Below, one piece after another: positions 11,532-25,196 of a stretch of 64,000 nucleotides of DNA. The translations under genes were made by a program, and so were the position numbers. The stretch is from Panopea generosa (taxonomy: Eukaryota > Mollusca > Bivalvia > Adapedonta > Hiatellidae). Under the pieces are notes generated by a model that saw nothing but the letters and a program-made list of their open reading frames with translations, ran no database searches and had not been told where the DNA came from. The stretch spans positions 17,656,301 to 17,720,300 of the forward strand of contig CM055909.1 of the NCBI GenBank assembly GCA_029582155.1, written 5' to 3'. How positions within the stretch are numbered: position 1 is the stretch's first letter; each line of letters begins with the position of its first letter.

Positions 11532-11946
11532 TGACTGAATTCAGCCAAGTACATTTTACAGAAGAACGATATGAAATGTATAAAAGACGTTCCGTAGTTT
11601 TCATGTTGTATTGTGAGATGCCTAATACTGACTGAATTCAGCCAGCAAGCAAAATGGTTTCCTTCAAAAGCAGGTTTGCAAACTGACTTCTTAATGTAAA
11701 GTTTGGCTGAATTCAGCCAGTGAAGAGCTGGAATGGCAAATATCGATTTTACATGCAGCATTAATTTTGTAATTCGTGTAAACTCAACTAAAGTTTGACT
11801 GAATTCAGTCAATCACTTCATCAGGATAAACTTTTATTTGATAATGCCCATTTTACTTTTAAATGATACAAGTTCAATTAATTATCCAGCAAAAATATTT
11901 AGTGAAACCTATAACCACATGTAATGTAAATGACTGAATTCAGCCA
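11532..11946. repeat. Cluster of five CTGAATTCAG palindromes
   Basis: The palindrome core CTGAATTCAG occurs at 11,532-11,547, 11,629-11,644, 11,704-11,719, 11,795-11,812 and 11,931-11,946. Four copies share the right half TTCAGCCA. The third is a perfect 16-bp palindrome (TGGCTGAATTCAGCCA) and the fourth a perfect 18-bp one (TTGACTGAATTCAGTCAA). The sequence between copies is unique and the spacing uneven (97, 75, 91, 136 bp), so this is not a simple tandem array. Confidence 0.85.
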
Positions 11947-12274
11947 GATTGAAAGCATATACTCTACAAAAAGGCATGCTGGCTTGAACTTCTTATTGTA
12001 TTAATATAAAACGACCATGCCGATCATTTAAATGATACTCAATAACATCGCGAGAACAGAAGTTACAAATATCAATAGTTTTGACCTTTTCAGAAAAGGG
12101 TCAATTTGAATCAGAACGTGTTATATATCAAATGTTAAGAATCAGGAGTGTATACAAGTCTACTGATTTTATTGAGATGATATGGATATATAGATATATG
12201 TATTATTATATATAGGTTATTCTATTCATGATAGAGTGTAATATGGAAGATATTTGAGTTTTATTAAACTTTTA

Positions 12275-12575
12275 CCGCAGCGGTGTTACATGGGTAGAGC
12301 GTCCGCCTCGCGTGCGGAAGGTCGTGGGTTCGACCAACGGCCAGGTCAAACCAAAGACTTTTATTTAAAGCTTCTTAACATGGCGCCCAACATTTAGAGG
12401 ATTGTTTTAGTGGTCGGCCCGGTGTCAGTACAATGTGACTGGGTGAGGTATCATACTAGGTGCCTGCGACATGATACTCTAGTATTGCAGCGTTTAGAAA
12501 TACTGTGTCAAGTAGAACACGTCGCGATATAGCTGAAGCAATGTTGAACGCTAAATACAATACAAACAAAAACAT
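12275..12575 (+). mobile_element. tRNA-Ala-like SINE (family A)
   Basis: Head: GTAGAGCGTCCGCCTCGCGTGCGG then GGTCGTGGGTTCGACC. The body carries GGTCGGCCCGGTGTCAGTA, a TGACTGGGTGAGGTATCATAC block and GTCGCGATATAGCTGAA, and the tail is GAACGCTAAATACAATACAAAC. The same order is seen at 26,656, 47,863 and, on the minus strand, 35,256 and 47,539. The central block is long and conserved, as in SINE superfamilies with a shared central domain; I cannot say which one. Confidence 0.85.
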
Positions 12576-13140
12576 AGTACACTTTTATAAAACAAGTTAT
12601 CACAGACTTAACAGTCGTTAATTAATAGACACATACTGTTTAAAACACAACTAACGGGTTATTCTGAGTAAATATTCCTGTTATTGTATCAATGTCAATG
12701 TTGTGTATATTTAAATGATTTTGATTACTTACCTAAAACGATAATTATCCGTTTAAACATGTTAAAATAATAACATTTGCGAAGTGCGTTGATTCATAAA
12801 AGTTTGCAATCGTACATACAAGGCCAAATCCGTCATCCTTCGGTATTAGACCTCGTAGGTAGTCCAAGGATCCACCAAATTGGAAATGTAATTAGGTTTA
12901 TTCCTGCAGATAACGCAAAAAGGATCTAGTTTGTGTCTTATACTCGTTGTGTATGCAGTGTTGCCCTAAGTACATCACCGTGACACATTTGAAAATGATA
13001 AATATGTGTAAAAAAGGTGTTTTTTTTATTTAAGGGGCATAAAATGTTAAAGATATAAAGATATGTGTAAATATATCAATACATATATGCAAAATTATTA
13101 TTTTTTTATATTTTATTGGAACGTTTTTGTTTTTTTTCGG
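12576..13140. other. Spacer, no gene seen
   Basis: AT-rich single-copy-looking sequence. No frame, RNA or repeat structure supported. Confidence 0.4.
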
Positions 13141-13290
13141 ATATAAGAAGCCGTTTATGGAGTATTGTAGGAAAAATAGTGTTGCTAGTGAAATGAACCA
13201 ATAAAAAAACATAGGACTAGTCGCTGGACTCGAACCCGGACCGCCCGTTCGACAATCCTTAGCTCTAACCATTACACCACGTAAGCATAA
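13141..13290 (-). mobile_element. tRNA-headed SINE (family E)
   Basis: On the minus strand: TGGTGTAATGGTTAGAGC as A box and GGTCCGGGTTCGAGTCC as B box, resembling tRNA-Glu/Val-type heads, then a body shared with the copy at 8,618 and a T/A-rich tail. The anticodon region is not convincing as a functional tRNA. Confidence 0.6.
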
Positions 13291-13611
13291 TACAATTCCA
13301 AAGGTATGATTATGTTTATAAACCTATCATTACTAGAGCTGAGTTTATGTCCAAGATGTCTGGTATTTATCTCCGAGCTTAATTAGGATAATCGGCGAGG
13401 TGTTCCGATGATGTGGAACTGTAGTTAAATTGACATAGAAATAAAGGCGGAAATTTGCAAACACAAAATTCAAACCTGTTTTACGTAGGTTGATTTACAC
13501 TGCAAACTCACACACTATGTTTTAAAAGCGTTTAATTTGAAAAAGGACAGAGTCTTAACACTTAAATTGTAGATAATTGTTCTATACCATTCTATATTTC
13601 ACTGCCCACAG

Positions 13612-13832
13612 TTGATTAGTTGAAACTTATTTATTTTACTGCGATTGTGAAACAAATTCTAACAACTTATACAAAGCACGCTCGAAGTCTTCCTGGGTAT
13701 AACCAGTACTAACCATACGCGGGGAAAGAATCTCACTTAAAGACACCACACATAGCACTAGGGGCGATCGAACCCACAACCCTACTATTCTGGGTTTGAT
13801 GCAGGCTAACACTGAACCTCGCGCTACACTTA
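13612..13832 (-). mobile_element. tRNA-headed SINE (family B)
   Basis: On the minus strand a tRNA-like head with GGGTTGTGGGTTCGATCGCC is followed by GCTATGTGTGGTGTC. The conserved tail is ACCCAGGAAGACTTCGAGCG then TTTCACAATCGCAGTAAAAT. Seven copies share this tail in the window (also 17,270, 35,822, 44,730, 51,662, 51,833 and 58,290). Confidence 0.8.
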
Positions 13833-14282
13833 AAGTTTATTAAATTTCTTCATTTGTTTAACATGCATTCTGTTTTCCCTTTTTTCTACTGTGGTTTAAA
13901 CATATTTGATTGCATAATTCACATAATAAGCAAATGGGTTGGGCCACAAATTCTACGACATTAGTTGGGGCCGTGCTGCTGTAAATAGATCTAGCGTAAA
14001 TACCTTTTCATATCAAAATATAAAATAAATACTAAATATTTTTAGGTTGTATTTGTTTTCAGATTTATGGGTTTTGAGCAATTACTAAAATATATCATTG
14101 CCATGTTATTTTTTATAAAACACCCTAGTATCAAATTTGCAAATTGGAGTGCGTGACCCAGTTATAAATAATCGCACCCAGAGTGGTGGGTAAGACCCAC
14201 CCAAAAACCTTGTGTTGTGTTCCTAAGACTCATCACCCATATACGCTTACTACATATTCTACCCTGGAAAACATCTGTATAC
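13833..14282. other. Spacer, no gene seen
   Basis: AT-rich with no supported frame or RNA gene. Confidence 0.4.
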
Positions 14283-14535
14283 ATTGTCATAGGGTCAAAT
14301 GTGGCCAAAGGGTCTTAGGCGCCGTCTCAACATCACTTACCTCTCACCTCTTAGGTTCGAGTCCCGCTCGCTACAAAACCTTTATGTTAGAAAGTTTGCC
14401 AGTTACTTGCGGAAGGAAGGTGGTTCAACTCAGCTTCAGTGAGGTTTTTCTCCACCAATAAGACTGGATATGCCATAATATTATATAACATGGAATGTGT
14501 TTAAAATGGCGATAAACCTCATTAAAATACTCTGT
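14283..14535 (+). mobile_element. tRNA-Leu-like SINE (family C)
   Basis: Head GTGGCCAAAGGGTCTTAGGCGCC with B box TAGGTTCGAGTCCCGCTCGC. The body contains GCCAGTTACTTGCGGAAGGAAG and the tail GGATATGCCATAATATTATA then GTGTTTAAAATGGCGATAAAC. A 92-codon frame crosses it but reads SINE sequence and is not a gene. Confidence 0.8.
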
Positions 14536-16452
14536 AATAACCCGTTTCACAATCGAAATAAAGTTTTATAATGTGTCGTATCGAAAAGTTGTTGTTATAA
14601 TTAGTTCACTCTTTTGAATATACGCGTTTGTTGAACCGTAAAATTCACAGAAACGAGTTCTTCACACCTGTGAGAAGTTCGTGCGAATTCTTCACATTTG
14701 TTTTACAAATACGTGCGAATATGTCGCAAAGCGACCTGTAACATAATAATACGTTTGACTTTTTTGTCACTTTTTGGTACGAACATATTTCTCACAGCCA
14801 GCTTTCAGTTTATCGCTTATACCAATGTTATGTTACAATCTAGCGGCCACATTTTTCAAATATTATTGACAAACCGTATAACAAATATATACATGATTGA
14901 CTTAAATATCTCAAAAGTACAATTATGGGTAAGATCGTACCAGTATGACCAGATTTATAGTTCTTGATTAAGCAAAACTTCAATACTCTACCATAGTAGA
15001 GTGTATTGATCATTCTGAGTCATATTTGGATATAATGTGAATGTTTGTAAAATATTGGCCAAGTTTTAGTTCCGGTCAGATCAGATCAACTTAATAACAT
15101 CAGCGTTATTTCCTATCATTTTGCAAGAAACTGAATTTGATATTTTTAACACTATAGTGGCTCTATTTCAATATCAATCTTAATAATATTTGGATATAAT
15201 TTATATAATTATACAAAATCGACTATGTTGTTATTGTCCTCGATTTAGCAAACGTGTAATATTGCATTTGGTCAAGTGAAACTTTTGCTTAGATAGGATC
15301 ATTAAAAGCAGAGTCACGTGCCCCTGATTTAGAAATATGTTGGGTAGCGGCAAACCTAGAGTAAATCATATGACCCAAAACCACAGTGTATGCAGTCACT
15401 TGGAAATGTTGAGTTTGTGCGGTCATTTGTGAATAACGAAACGAGAGATTGTTGTCTTGTCGTCCATCGGCTCTCCTGAGCTGATAAGTTAAATTCATTC
15501 TTACAAGTTATTGCTGTACAATATTCCGACACAGTTTGTTTTGTGTTGAATATTAGTGTTATCTACCAATATCGTTATTCTAAAACATCAAACATTCATT
15601 TTGCACTCACCGCCCAAAATAGACACACGCTGATAAAATCGTCAGATTTAAAAACTAATGACCCCCCCCCCCCCCGCCCCCACATCTAAAACGTTGCAAG
15701 TAGACACGAATAGTAGTTAATAGAGTTCTAGAAGTACTGAGATATCAATAAATCCGAAAATAGACTTAAAATACAGTGAAATCATCGATAATGCGTACAT
15801 AAAGCGAAAATCTGTACGATCACTTGTATGCCTTCTGTACGATCGCTTGCCTAAGTTTCTGAGTTTCTTTGTACAACCACTTGTAGAATATAGCGAGTTA
15901 AACAAATTATTTATAACCGGTAAATCGCTAAATTTGTAACCTGACGGTTACCCGATTAATCATGGTTTCAGCATTATTGCGCACCGGCACTGTCTTCTAT
16001 GATTTAATTTCCGCCGGGTTAAAATGAAACTGTAGAAATCATAGTTTATAAGTAATTATTTTCTGTATAATTTGTTATCGAATACAACCCTGACAAAATA
16101 ATTTGCATCTTTTATTCTTTGCAATTTCTTTGCTAATAAAATATTTGAATCACGCTAAACAAGGACTGTCGTCTCAACCACTAAATATCTACAATAACGT
16201 AGGTAATTAACCCTCACATGTAACCAATATAATGAACAGTCTTAAATTTATAGACGTACGAGATCTCGTACATAACGGAAAGACAACACCTAACTTGCTT
16301 ATTTAACAAACAAAACTTAATATGAAAAAGAAATATATATTTAAATGAAAATATAAAAAAAAATATGCTCACATATAACCAATACAATGAACGGCCTAAA
16401 CTTAATATAGTTATGTCCAAAGTAATTATGTAGACACACTACATTGTTTTAA
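14536..16452. other. AT-rich spacer, no gene seen
   Basis: Holds a C-rich run at about 15,662-15,682. Small frames at 14,698, 15,289, 15,717 and 16,214 show no domain or splice context. No transposon ends recognised. Confidence 0.4.
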
Positions 16453-16605
16453 CGAACTCTTTTTGGCATGGAATACTCGGCTATTCGGTTGTGGAACCAG
16501 CTGCCATAGCACCTGGCAACGGCGTCGAACTTGGAGGCATTCAAAAAGGAAGGGGGTGATGCAGTATTAATACCCCACACTGTACGCAGTTTTATTTCTT
16601 TTTAA
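16453..16605 (+). pseudogene. LINE reverse-transcriptase ORF2 C-terminal remnant
   Basis: Translated from 16,453 the sequence reads RTLFGMEYSAIRLWNQLP, then a stop, then HLATASNLEAFKKEGGD, ending at TAA 16,603-16,605. The pattern R-x-W-N-x-L-P followed by A-x-S-L-x-x-F-K-x is the classic C-terminal tail of ORF2 in CR1/L2/Jockey-type non-LTR retrotransposons. Only the last 50 codons remain, consistent with the usual 5' truncation, and a TAG interrupts them. It is a dead copy. A LINE of this kind may have supplied the machinery for the SINEs here, but this copy cannot show that. Confidence 0.7.
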
Positions 16606-16722
16606 ACTGCAATACTTGTTTGCGCCTCACATCATTCTTGTACAGTCACACATGTAAGACGATCAATTTTATAGTACTAGTATGCTGTTAATTATACTGA
16701 GAAACTCCAGTTCTGCTGTAGC

Positions 16723-16723
<1 letters not shown>

Positions 16724-16760
<37 letters not shown>
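16724..16760. repeat. (GT)n microsatellite
   Basis: About 17 uninterrupted GT units between TAGTGTG and TATACTTCTC. Confidence 0.95.
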
Positions 16761-16762
<2 letters not shown>

Positions 16763-17269
16763 CTTCTCAGTGAAGTATAGTATATCTTTGTTATAGAGTT
16801 AACAGTAGGCTAACGACACTAAATACGAGTTAGTTTTATTATAGATTCCTATCTAATTATTAAAACCGAGGGTTTACTGGGGACTTCGACCCACAGTCTA
16901 TTTTTTATGATTTTAGCCGTATCTATACAGATATTTCATCAACCTATTATTGGATATAGATGAAAATTATGGTCAGAGTTATTTAGCAGGTTAAAGGTTT
17001 TGAGTTGGTACATATTTCACCAGCCTATCATTGAACGTGAATTAAACTTCACATGTGTTCACCATCATCAAGGAAACTCAATAGAGACAATAACGATAAC
17101 TCGTGATTGCATTTTGGCAGACTTAGCGCCCTTTTAGGCTTAGAAATTTTGTTTTGGCTTACATAGTCGTTTTACAAATAAGGTCAGTTTGTGATCCTCT
17201 CTCAAATGTGTTCAATTAATGACCCAAGGCGCAAAATCGGCCCGCCCTAATGGGTCAAATTTTTGTTTA

Positions 17270-17462
17270 TTCTTATTATTTTAGCTCGATTGCGATTACA
17301 GCTAAGAGCTTATATAAACAGCTCTCGTGTCCGCTTCCTGGGTAGAACAAGCACTGAGTGTTATATTATGAGAGGCATCTGGTCAAGCTGGGAGATTGAA
17401 CCCGCAACCGCTGGCGTCAGCGGACAACTCTCAACCAATTACACTACCGCCCCCACTAACAT
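17270..17462 (-). mobile_element. tRNA-headed SINE (family B), diverged
   Basis: On the minus strand: GGCGGTAGTGTAATTGGTTG and GGTTGCGGGTTCAATCTCCC form the tRNA-like head. TTCTACCCAGGAAGCGGAC and a TTTATATAAGCTCTTAG stretch match the family B tail. Confidence 0.6.
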
Positions 17463-17525
17463 GACGATCAGATATAAATGTTTGCATCTTTAAAAATAAT
17501 TATTTCTTCGTTTTTTTAATGAAAG

Positions 17526-17765
17526 GGTATCCAGCTGTGATAAAATGTGTATGCTGGTACAATATTATTCCAACTATAGATCCATTTTCATGAACTGGTA
17601 CCGATGTAAAGTTAGTGTATATATTGTATATATAAAATACTGAAACAAAGTGGAAAGATATCCAGCATTGATAAACTGTATGTGTTGGCACATTTCTGTA
17701 GATCCAGTAACAAGAACTGGTATATTACCATACACTTTGAAGGTAGTGCATATATCGCATATGTA
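17526..17765. repeat. Two-copy imperfect tandem duplication, about 125 bp
   Basis: A unit starting AAGGGTATCCAGCTGTGATAAA at 17,524 is repeated in diverged form from AAGATATCCAGCATTGATAAA near 17,655. Both hold a GATCCA...GAACTGGTA block and end in a TATAT(T/C)G(T/C)ATAT block. It lies directly before the large AT satellite. Confidence 0.7.
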
Positions 17766-17799
17766 AACATAAGCTTCTCTTGACACAGAAGATCACCTC

Positions 17800-20700
17800 A
17801 ACTATAACTTACACTATATTTTTTCAACAATTGCATATGATTATATAAAATATGTATTTGGAATATACTTAAATTTTACTTTACAACTGGTAATAGTTTT
17901 AATCAATTTCATATGAATATTTGGAAAAAACTTGTTTAAATTAAATTAATATTATTATATAAGAAATGTATTTGGAAAATACCTATTTATTATTTTACAA
18001 TTACCAATTGTTTAAATTAATATCATATGTTTATATAAAATATTTATTTGGAATATACTAAATTTTTTATTAATGTTTTGTTTTATAATTGTTAATTGTG
18101 TTAATTAATTTCATATAATTATATAAAATATATATTTTGAATATAGTTAAATTTTATTTTACAATTGTTAATGGGTTTAATAGATTTCATATGATTATAT
18201 AAAATGTGCATTAAGAATATACTTAAATTTTCTTTTACTATTGCTTATTGTTCTAATTAATCTCATATAATTATATAAAATATTTATTTGTAATATACTT
18301 AAATTTTCTTGACAATTGATTTGATTAACTTAATATGATTATATAAAATATATACTTAGAATATACTTAAATTTTAGTTTATAATAGGTAACTGTTTTAT
18401 TCAAAGGAATATATCAAATATATATTTGAAATAACCTTAAATTTTATTTTACAATGCTAATTGTTTTATTTAAATTCAAAATATTATATAAAGTATTAAG
18501 TTACAATGTAATTGATGTTTATTTTACAATGGCTAATTATGTTAATCAATTTCATATATTTATATAAAATATGTATTTTGAATAGAATTAATTTCTTTTA
18601 TTTTTTTATTTCTGACTGTTTTTATCAACTTCATATATTTATATAAAATATATATTTGGAATATACTTAAATCTTATTTTATAATAGCCAATTGTTTTAT
18701 TTAATTTCATATGATTATATAAAATATATATTTGAAATATATTTAATTATTATTTTACAATTGTCAATTGTTTTATCCAATTTGATATGATTATATAAAT
18801 ATGTATTTGGAATTTACTTAATTATTATTTTACAATTGCCAATTGTTTTAATCAATTTCATATGATTATATAAAATATGTATTTGTAATATACTTAATTA
18901 TAACTTTACAATAGCTAATTGTATTTATTAATTTCATATGATTATATAATATATGTGTTTGGAATATACCTAAATTTTATTTTACAATTGCTAATTGATT
19001 CAATTACTTTCATATAATTATATAAAATATCAATTTGGAATGTTCGCAATTTTTATTTTGAGTTAATTAATTTCATGTAAATATATAAAAGATGTTTTTT
19101 GAATATACTTTAACTTTATTTTACAATTGATTAATTGAATTATTTTATTTCATATGGTTATATAAAATAAGTATTTGTTATATACTTAAATTTTATTTCA
19201 CTAATCTAATTGTTTAAATTAAATAATTATATGAAATATATATTTAGAATATGCTTTAATTTTATTTTACATTAGCTAATTGTTTTAATTTCATATTAAT
19301 ATACAAAATAGACATTTAGATGAACTGAAATTTTATTTGACAATTGTTAATTGTTTTATTTAATTTCATATAATTACATTAAAATTCATTTTGAATATAC
19401 TTAATTTTTATTTCACAATTGCTTATTGGGTTAATGAATTTCATATAATTACATAAAATGTTTATTTTGAATATACATGTACTTAATTTTTACTTAACAA
19501 TTGCTAATCGTATTAATTAATTTCATATGGGAATATAAAATATGCATTTAGATATACAACAAATTTATTTTTCAATTGCTAGTGGTTTTAATTAATTTTA
19601 TGTTATTATATAAAAAATATATTTGGAATATCATGAATGTTTAGTTTATAGTTGCTAATTATTTTAAATAAGTTCATATGATTATATAAAATATGTATTT
19701 TGAATATACTTAATTATTATTATACAATAGCCAATTGATTTATTTAACTTCATATCATTATATAAATATGTATTTGGAATAAACTTAATTATTATTTTGC
19801 AATAATATATTGTTTTAATTAATTTGATATGATTATATAAAATATTTATTTGGAATATACTTTATTATTATTTTACAATTGTTTATAGTATTTATTAATT
19901 TCATATGATTACATAAAATATTTATTTGGAATATACCTACATTTTATTTTACAATTTCTAATCGTTTTAATTACTTTCATATAATTATCTAAACTATTAA
20001 TTTGGACTATTCTTAATTTTTATTTTACAATTGGCAATTGTGTTAATTTATTTCATATCAATATATAAAATATGTATTTGGAATATATTTTATTTTTTTT
20101 ATTTTGCAATTACTATCAAATTGTTCAATTTCATATGATTATATCAACTAAGTATTTGGAATATACTTATTTTTTTTTTACTATTCTAATTGTTTTAATT
20201 AAATCCATGTAATCATATAATAAATATATTGGAATATATTTAAACTTTCTATGACAACTGCTAATTGTTTTATTTTATTTCATATGATTATATAAAATAA
20301 AGATTTGGAATATACTTAATTTTTATTTCATAATTGTTAATGTTTTAATTAATTTCAAATGAATATATAAAATTTATGTTTGGAATTTTAATTCATAATT
20401 GCTTATTAAAATATTTAATTTCATATGATTATATAAAATAAGAATTTGGAAGATAATTTAATTCTATTTAATATTATAATTATATTTTGCAATTGCTAAT
20501 TGACTAAATTAATTTCAAATAATTATATCAAATATATATTTTGAATACGCTTTAATTTTTCTAATTATAACTGCCAATTGTCTTATAAAATTTGATTTGA
20601 TTATATCAATTATTTTTTTGAAATATAATGAATTTTTATTAATTTTTATTTTACAATTGCCAATTATTTTAATTAATTTCATGTGATCATATCAAATATT

Positions 20701-23700
20701 TATTTGGAAAACACTTATTTTTTATTTTACAATTGTTAGTTAGTTTAATTAGATTTATATTGATGAAGAATATACTTTAATTTTATTTTACAATTGCTAA
20801 TTGTGTTAATTAAATTCATATAATTATATAAAATACGTATAAAGAATATATTTAAATTTTATTTTACAATTGCTTATTGTTCTAATTAATTTCATATAAT
20901 TATATATAATATTTATTTTGAATATTCTTAATTTTTATTGTACAATTGGTAATTGTGTTAATTAATTTCATATCAATATATAAAATATATATTTTGAATA
21001 TAATTAATTATTATTTTGTATTTGGAATATGCTTTAATTTTATCTTAAAATTGCTAACTGTTTTTATTCATTGTTAATATACAAAATATGCATTTGGATA
21101 TACTTAAATTTTATTTTTCATTTGCTAATTGTTATATTCAATTTCATATCAATATATAAAATATATATTTGGAATATAATTAAATATTATTTTGTATTTG
21201 GAATATGCTTTAATTTTATCTTAAAATTGCTAACTGTTTTTATTTATTGTTAATATACAAAATATGCATTTGGATTTACTTAAATTTTATTTTTCATTTG
21301 CTAATTGTTATATTCAATTTCATATAATTACATAAAATATTTATTTTGAATATACTTAATTCTTATTTGACAATTGTTAATTGTTTTAATTAATTTCCCA
21401 AGACAATATAAAATATGTATTTGGTATATACTTAATGATTATCTTACAATTGCCAATTGTTTTATTTAATTTGATTTGATTGTAGAAAAAATATTTTTTT
21501 TTAATATACTGAATTTTTATTAATTATTATTTTACAATTGCCAAATAATGTTTTAATTAATTTCATGCGATTACATCAAATATTTATTTGGATGACACCT
21601 AATTTTTAATTTACAATTTCTAATTAGTTTAATTAATTTTATATAATCATATAAGATATTTATTAAGAATACACTTTAATTTTATTATACAATAGCTAAT
21701 TGTGTTAATTAAATTTATATAATTACATTAAATATGTATTTGGAATATATTTAAATTTTATTTTACAATTGCTAACTGTTTTATTTGATTTCATATAATT
21801 ATATAAAATATTTATTTGGAATATTCTTAATTTTTATTTTACAATTAGTAATTGTGTTAATTAATTTCATATCAATATATAAAATATATATTTGGAATAT
21901 ACTTAATTATTATTTTGTATTTGGAATATTCTTTAATTTTATTTTTCAATTGCTAATTGTTTTATTTAATTTCAAAAATTATTTATTTTGAATATACTTA
22001 ATTCTTATTATACAATTATTAATTGTTTTAATTAATTTCCTAAGACAATATAAAATATGTATTTGATATATACTTAATTATTATTTTACAATTGTCAATT
22101 GTTTTATTTAATTTGATTTGATTATAAAAACTATTTTTTGAAATATACTGAATTCTTATTAATTATATTTTTACATTTGCCAAATGTTTTAATTAATTTC
22201 ATGTGATTATATCAAATATATATTTGAAATACACTTAATTTATAATTGCTGATTAGTTTAATTAATTTTATATAATCATATAAAATATTTATTAAGACTA
22301 ATCTTTATTTTTTTTTTAAATTGCTAACTATGTTAATTAATTTCATATAACTACATAAAATATGTATTAAGAATATACTTAAATTTTATTTTACAATTGC
22401 TAATTGATTTGATTGATTTCGTATAATTATATAAAATATGTATTTGGAATATTCATAATTTTTATTTTACAATTGGTTATTGTGTTAATTAATTTCATAT
22501 AATTACATAAGATATGTATTAAGAATATACTTAAATTTTATTTTACAATTGCTAATTGATTTGATTGATTTCGTATAATTATATAAAATATGTATTTGGA
22601 ATATTCATAATTTTTATTTTACAATTGGTTATTGTGTTAATTAATGTATTTGGAATATACTTAAATTTTATTTTACAATAACTAATTGTTTTAATTAATT
22701 TCATATAATTATATAAAATATGTATTTGGAATATTCTTAATTTTTATTTTACAATTAGTAATTGTGTTAATTAATTTCATATAAATATATAAAATATATA
22801 TTTGGAATATAGTTCTTTTTTGTATTTGGAATATACTTTAATTTTAGTTTTCAATTGCTAATTGTTTTAATTTTTTTCATAAAAAATATGTATTTGGAAA
22901 ATATTTAAATTTTATTTTTACAATTGCTTATTGTTTTCATTTCATATAATTACATAAAATATTTATTTTAAATATACTTCATTCTTATTAAACAATTGCT
23001 AATTGTTTTAATAAATTTCCTATGACTATATAAAATATGAATTTAATATACTTTATTATTATTTTACAATTGCAAATTGATTCACTAATTTGAAATGATT
23101 ATATCAAATATTGATTTGAAATATACTGAATTTTTTTTTTAATTTCGTTTTTACAATTACCAATTGTTCTAATTAATTTCATATGATTATATCAAATATT
23201 TTTTTGGAATGCACTTAATTTTCATTTTACAATTGCCAATTAGTTTAGTTAATTTTATATAATCCTATCAAATATTTGTAAAGAATATACTTTAAATTTA
23301 GTTTATCATTGCTAATTGACTTAATTAATTTCAAATAATTATATAATATATATATTTGGAATATGCTTTAATTTTATGTTACAATTGCCAATTGTTTTAA
23401 TTTACTTCATAAGATTATATCAAATAGGTATTTGGAAAATACTTATAATATATTACAATTGCTAGTTGTTTTAATTTCATATTAATATACAAAATATGCG
23501 TTATGATGTACTTATATTTTATTTTACTATTGCTAATTGTTTTATTAGATTTCATATAATTACATTAAATATTTATTTTGAATATACTTAATTTTTATTT
23601 CACAATTGCTATTTGTGTTAATTATTTTCATATAATTATATAAAATGTTTATTTCATAATTGCTTATTGGGATAATTAATTTAATATGATTATATAAAAT

Positions 23701-24668
23701 ATTTATTTGGAATATACTTATTTTTTCATTAATTTTTTATTGAATAATTGCTATTTGTGTTAATTAATTTCATATAATTATATAAAATATATATATTTGC
23801 AATATACTGTAATTTTATTTTACAATTACTAATTGCTTTATTTTATTTCATATGCTTATATTAAATATATATTTGGAATAAGCTTAAATTTTATTTTAAA
23901 AATGCTAATTGTTTTTAATAATTTCATAAAATTATACAAAATATTTATTTGGAAGATTCTTAATTTTTATTTTATAATTGGTAATTGTGTAAGTTAATTT
24001 CATGTAAATATGTATTATATATTTAGAATATTCTAATTGTTTTTATTTATATCTTATTATTACATAAAAAATATGTATTTGTAAAATACTTTAATTTTAT
24101 TTTACAATTTTTAATTGTTTTATTTTTTCATTTATATACAAAATATGGATTTGAATATCCTTATTTTTATTTTACAGTTGCTAATTGTTTTAATTAATTT
24201 CATATAATTATATATAATATTTATTTGGAGTTTTCTTAATTTTTATTTGATAATTGCTATTTGTATTTATTAATTTCATATAATCATATAATATAAATAT
24301 ATATTTGCAATATACTGTAATTTTATTTTACAATTACTAATTGATTTATATTATTTCATATGATTATATAAAATGCATATTTGGAATAAGCTTAAATTCT
24401 ATTTTAAAATTGCTAATTGTTTTTAATGATTTCATAAAATTATATAAAAAAATTATTTGGAAGATTCCTAATTTTTATTTTACAAGTGGTAATTGTGTTA
24501 ATTAATTTCATGTAAATATATGAAAAATATATTTAGAATATTCTAATTGTTTTTATTTATTTCTTATCATTACATAAAAAATATGTATTTGTAAAATACT
24601 TTAATTTTATTTTACAATTTTTAATTGTTTTAATTTTTTATTAATATACAAAATATGGATTTGGATAT
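17800..24668. repeat. AT-rich satellite array, about 6.9 kb, unit about 75-77 bp
   Basis: The unit has a fixed order: TTTCATAT(G/A)ATTATATAAAA, then TATTTGGAATATACTTAA, then TTTTATTTTACAATTGC, then TAATTGTTTTAATTAA. Roughly 90 units are present, most diverged by point changes and small indels. Higher-order structure is visible: a near-identical two-unit block at about 22,340-22,490 and 22,494-22,650; another at about 21,010-21,150 and 21,190-21,330; and a block of about 250 bp at 23,905-24,165 repeated at 24,410-24,665. The small frames inside are by-products of the repeat. The length and homogeneity fit satellite DNA expanded by unequal exchange; a centromeric or heterochromatic role would be speculation. 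Confidence 0.95.
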
Positions 24669-24671
24669 ACT

Positions 24672-25196
24672 TAATAGTCCGATATTATGTTGTCAACTGG
24701 TGCATCACTAACAGGCACAAGTTTGATATTATGTTGTCAACCGGTGCATCACTAGCTGTCACAATAGTCTGATACTATGTTGTCAACCGGTGCATCACTA
24801 GCTGTCACAATAGTCTGAATAGTCTGATACTATATTTCAACCGATGCATCACTAGCTGTCACAATAGTCTGATACTATGTTGTCAACCGGTGCATCACTA
24901 GCTGTCACAATAGTCTGATACTATGTTGTCAACCAATGCATCACTTTGTGGCATAATAGTCTGATACTATGTTGTCAACCGGTGCTTCACTAACTGGCAC
25001 AAGTTTGATACTATGTTGTCAACCGGTGCATCACTAACTGACACAAGTCTGATACTATGTTGTCAACCGGTGCATCACTAACTGGCACAATAGTCTGATA
25101 CTATGTTGTCAACCGGTGCATCACTAGCTGGCACACTAGTCTGATACTATGTTGTCAACCGGTGCATCACTAGCTGGCACAATAGTCTGATACGTA
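24672..25196. repeat. 46-bp minisatellite, about 11 copies
   Basis: Unit TAGTCTGATACTATGTTGTC then AACCGGTGCATCACTAGCTG then (T/G)(C/G)CACAA. It follows the AT satellite with no spacer. Units vary at the last dozen bases, and one copy carries an 8-bp partial duplication (TAGTCTGAATAGTCTG). No spacers are present, so it is not a CRISPR array. Confidence 0.95.

Noticed and set aside
14183-14461. 92-codon plus-strand frame
   Set aside because: Mostly family C SINE sequence read as protein.
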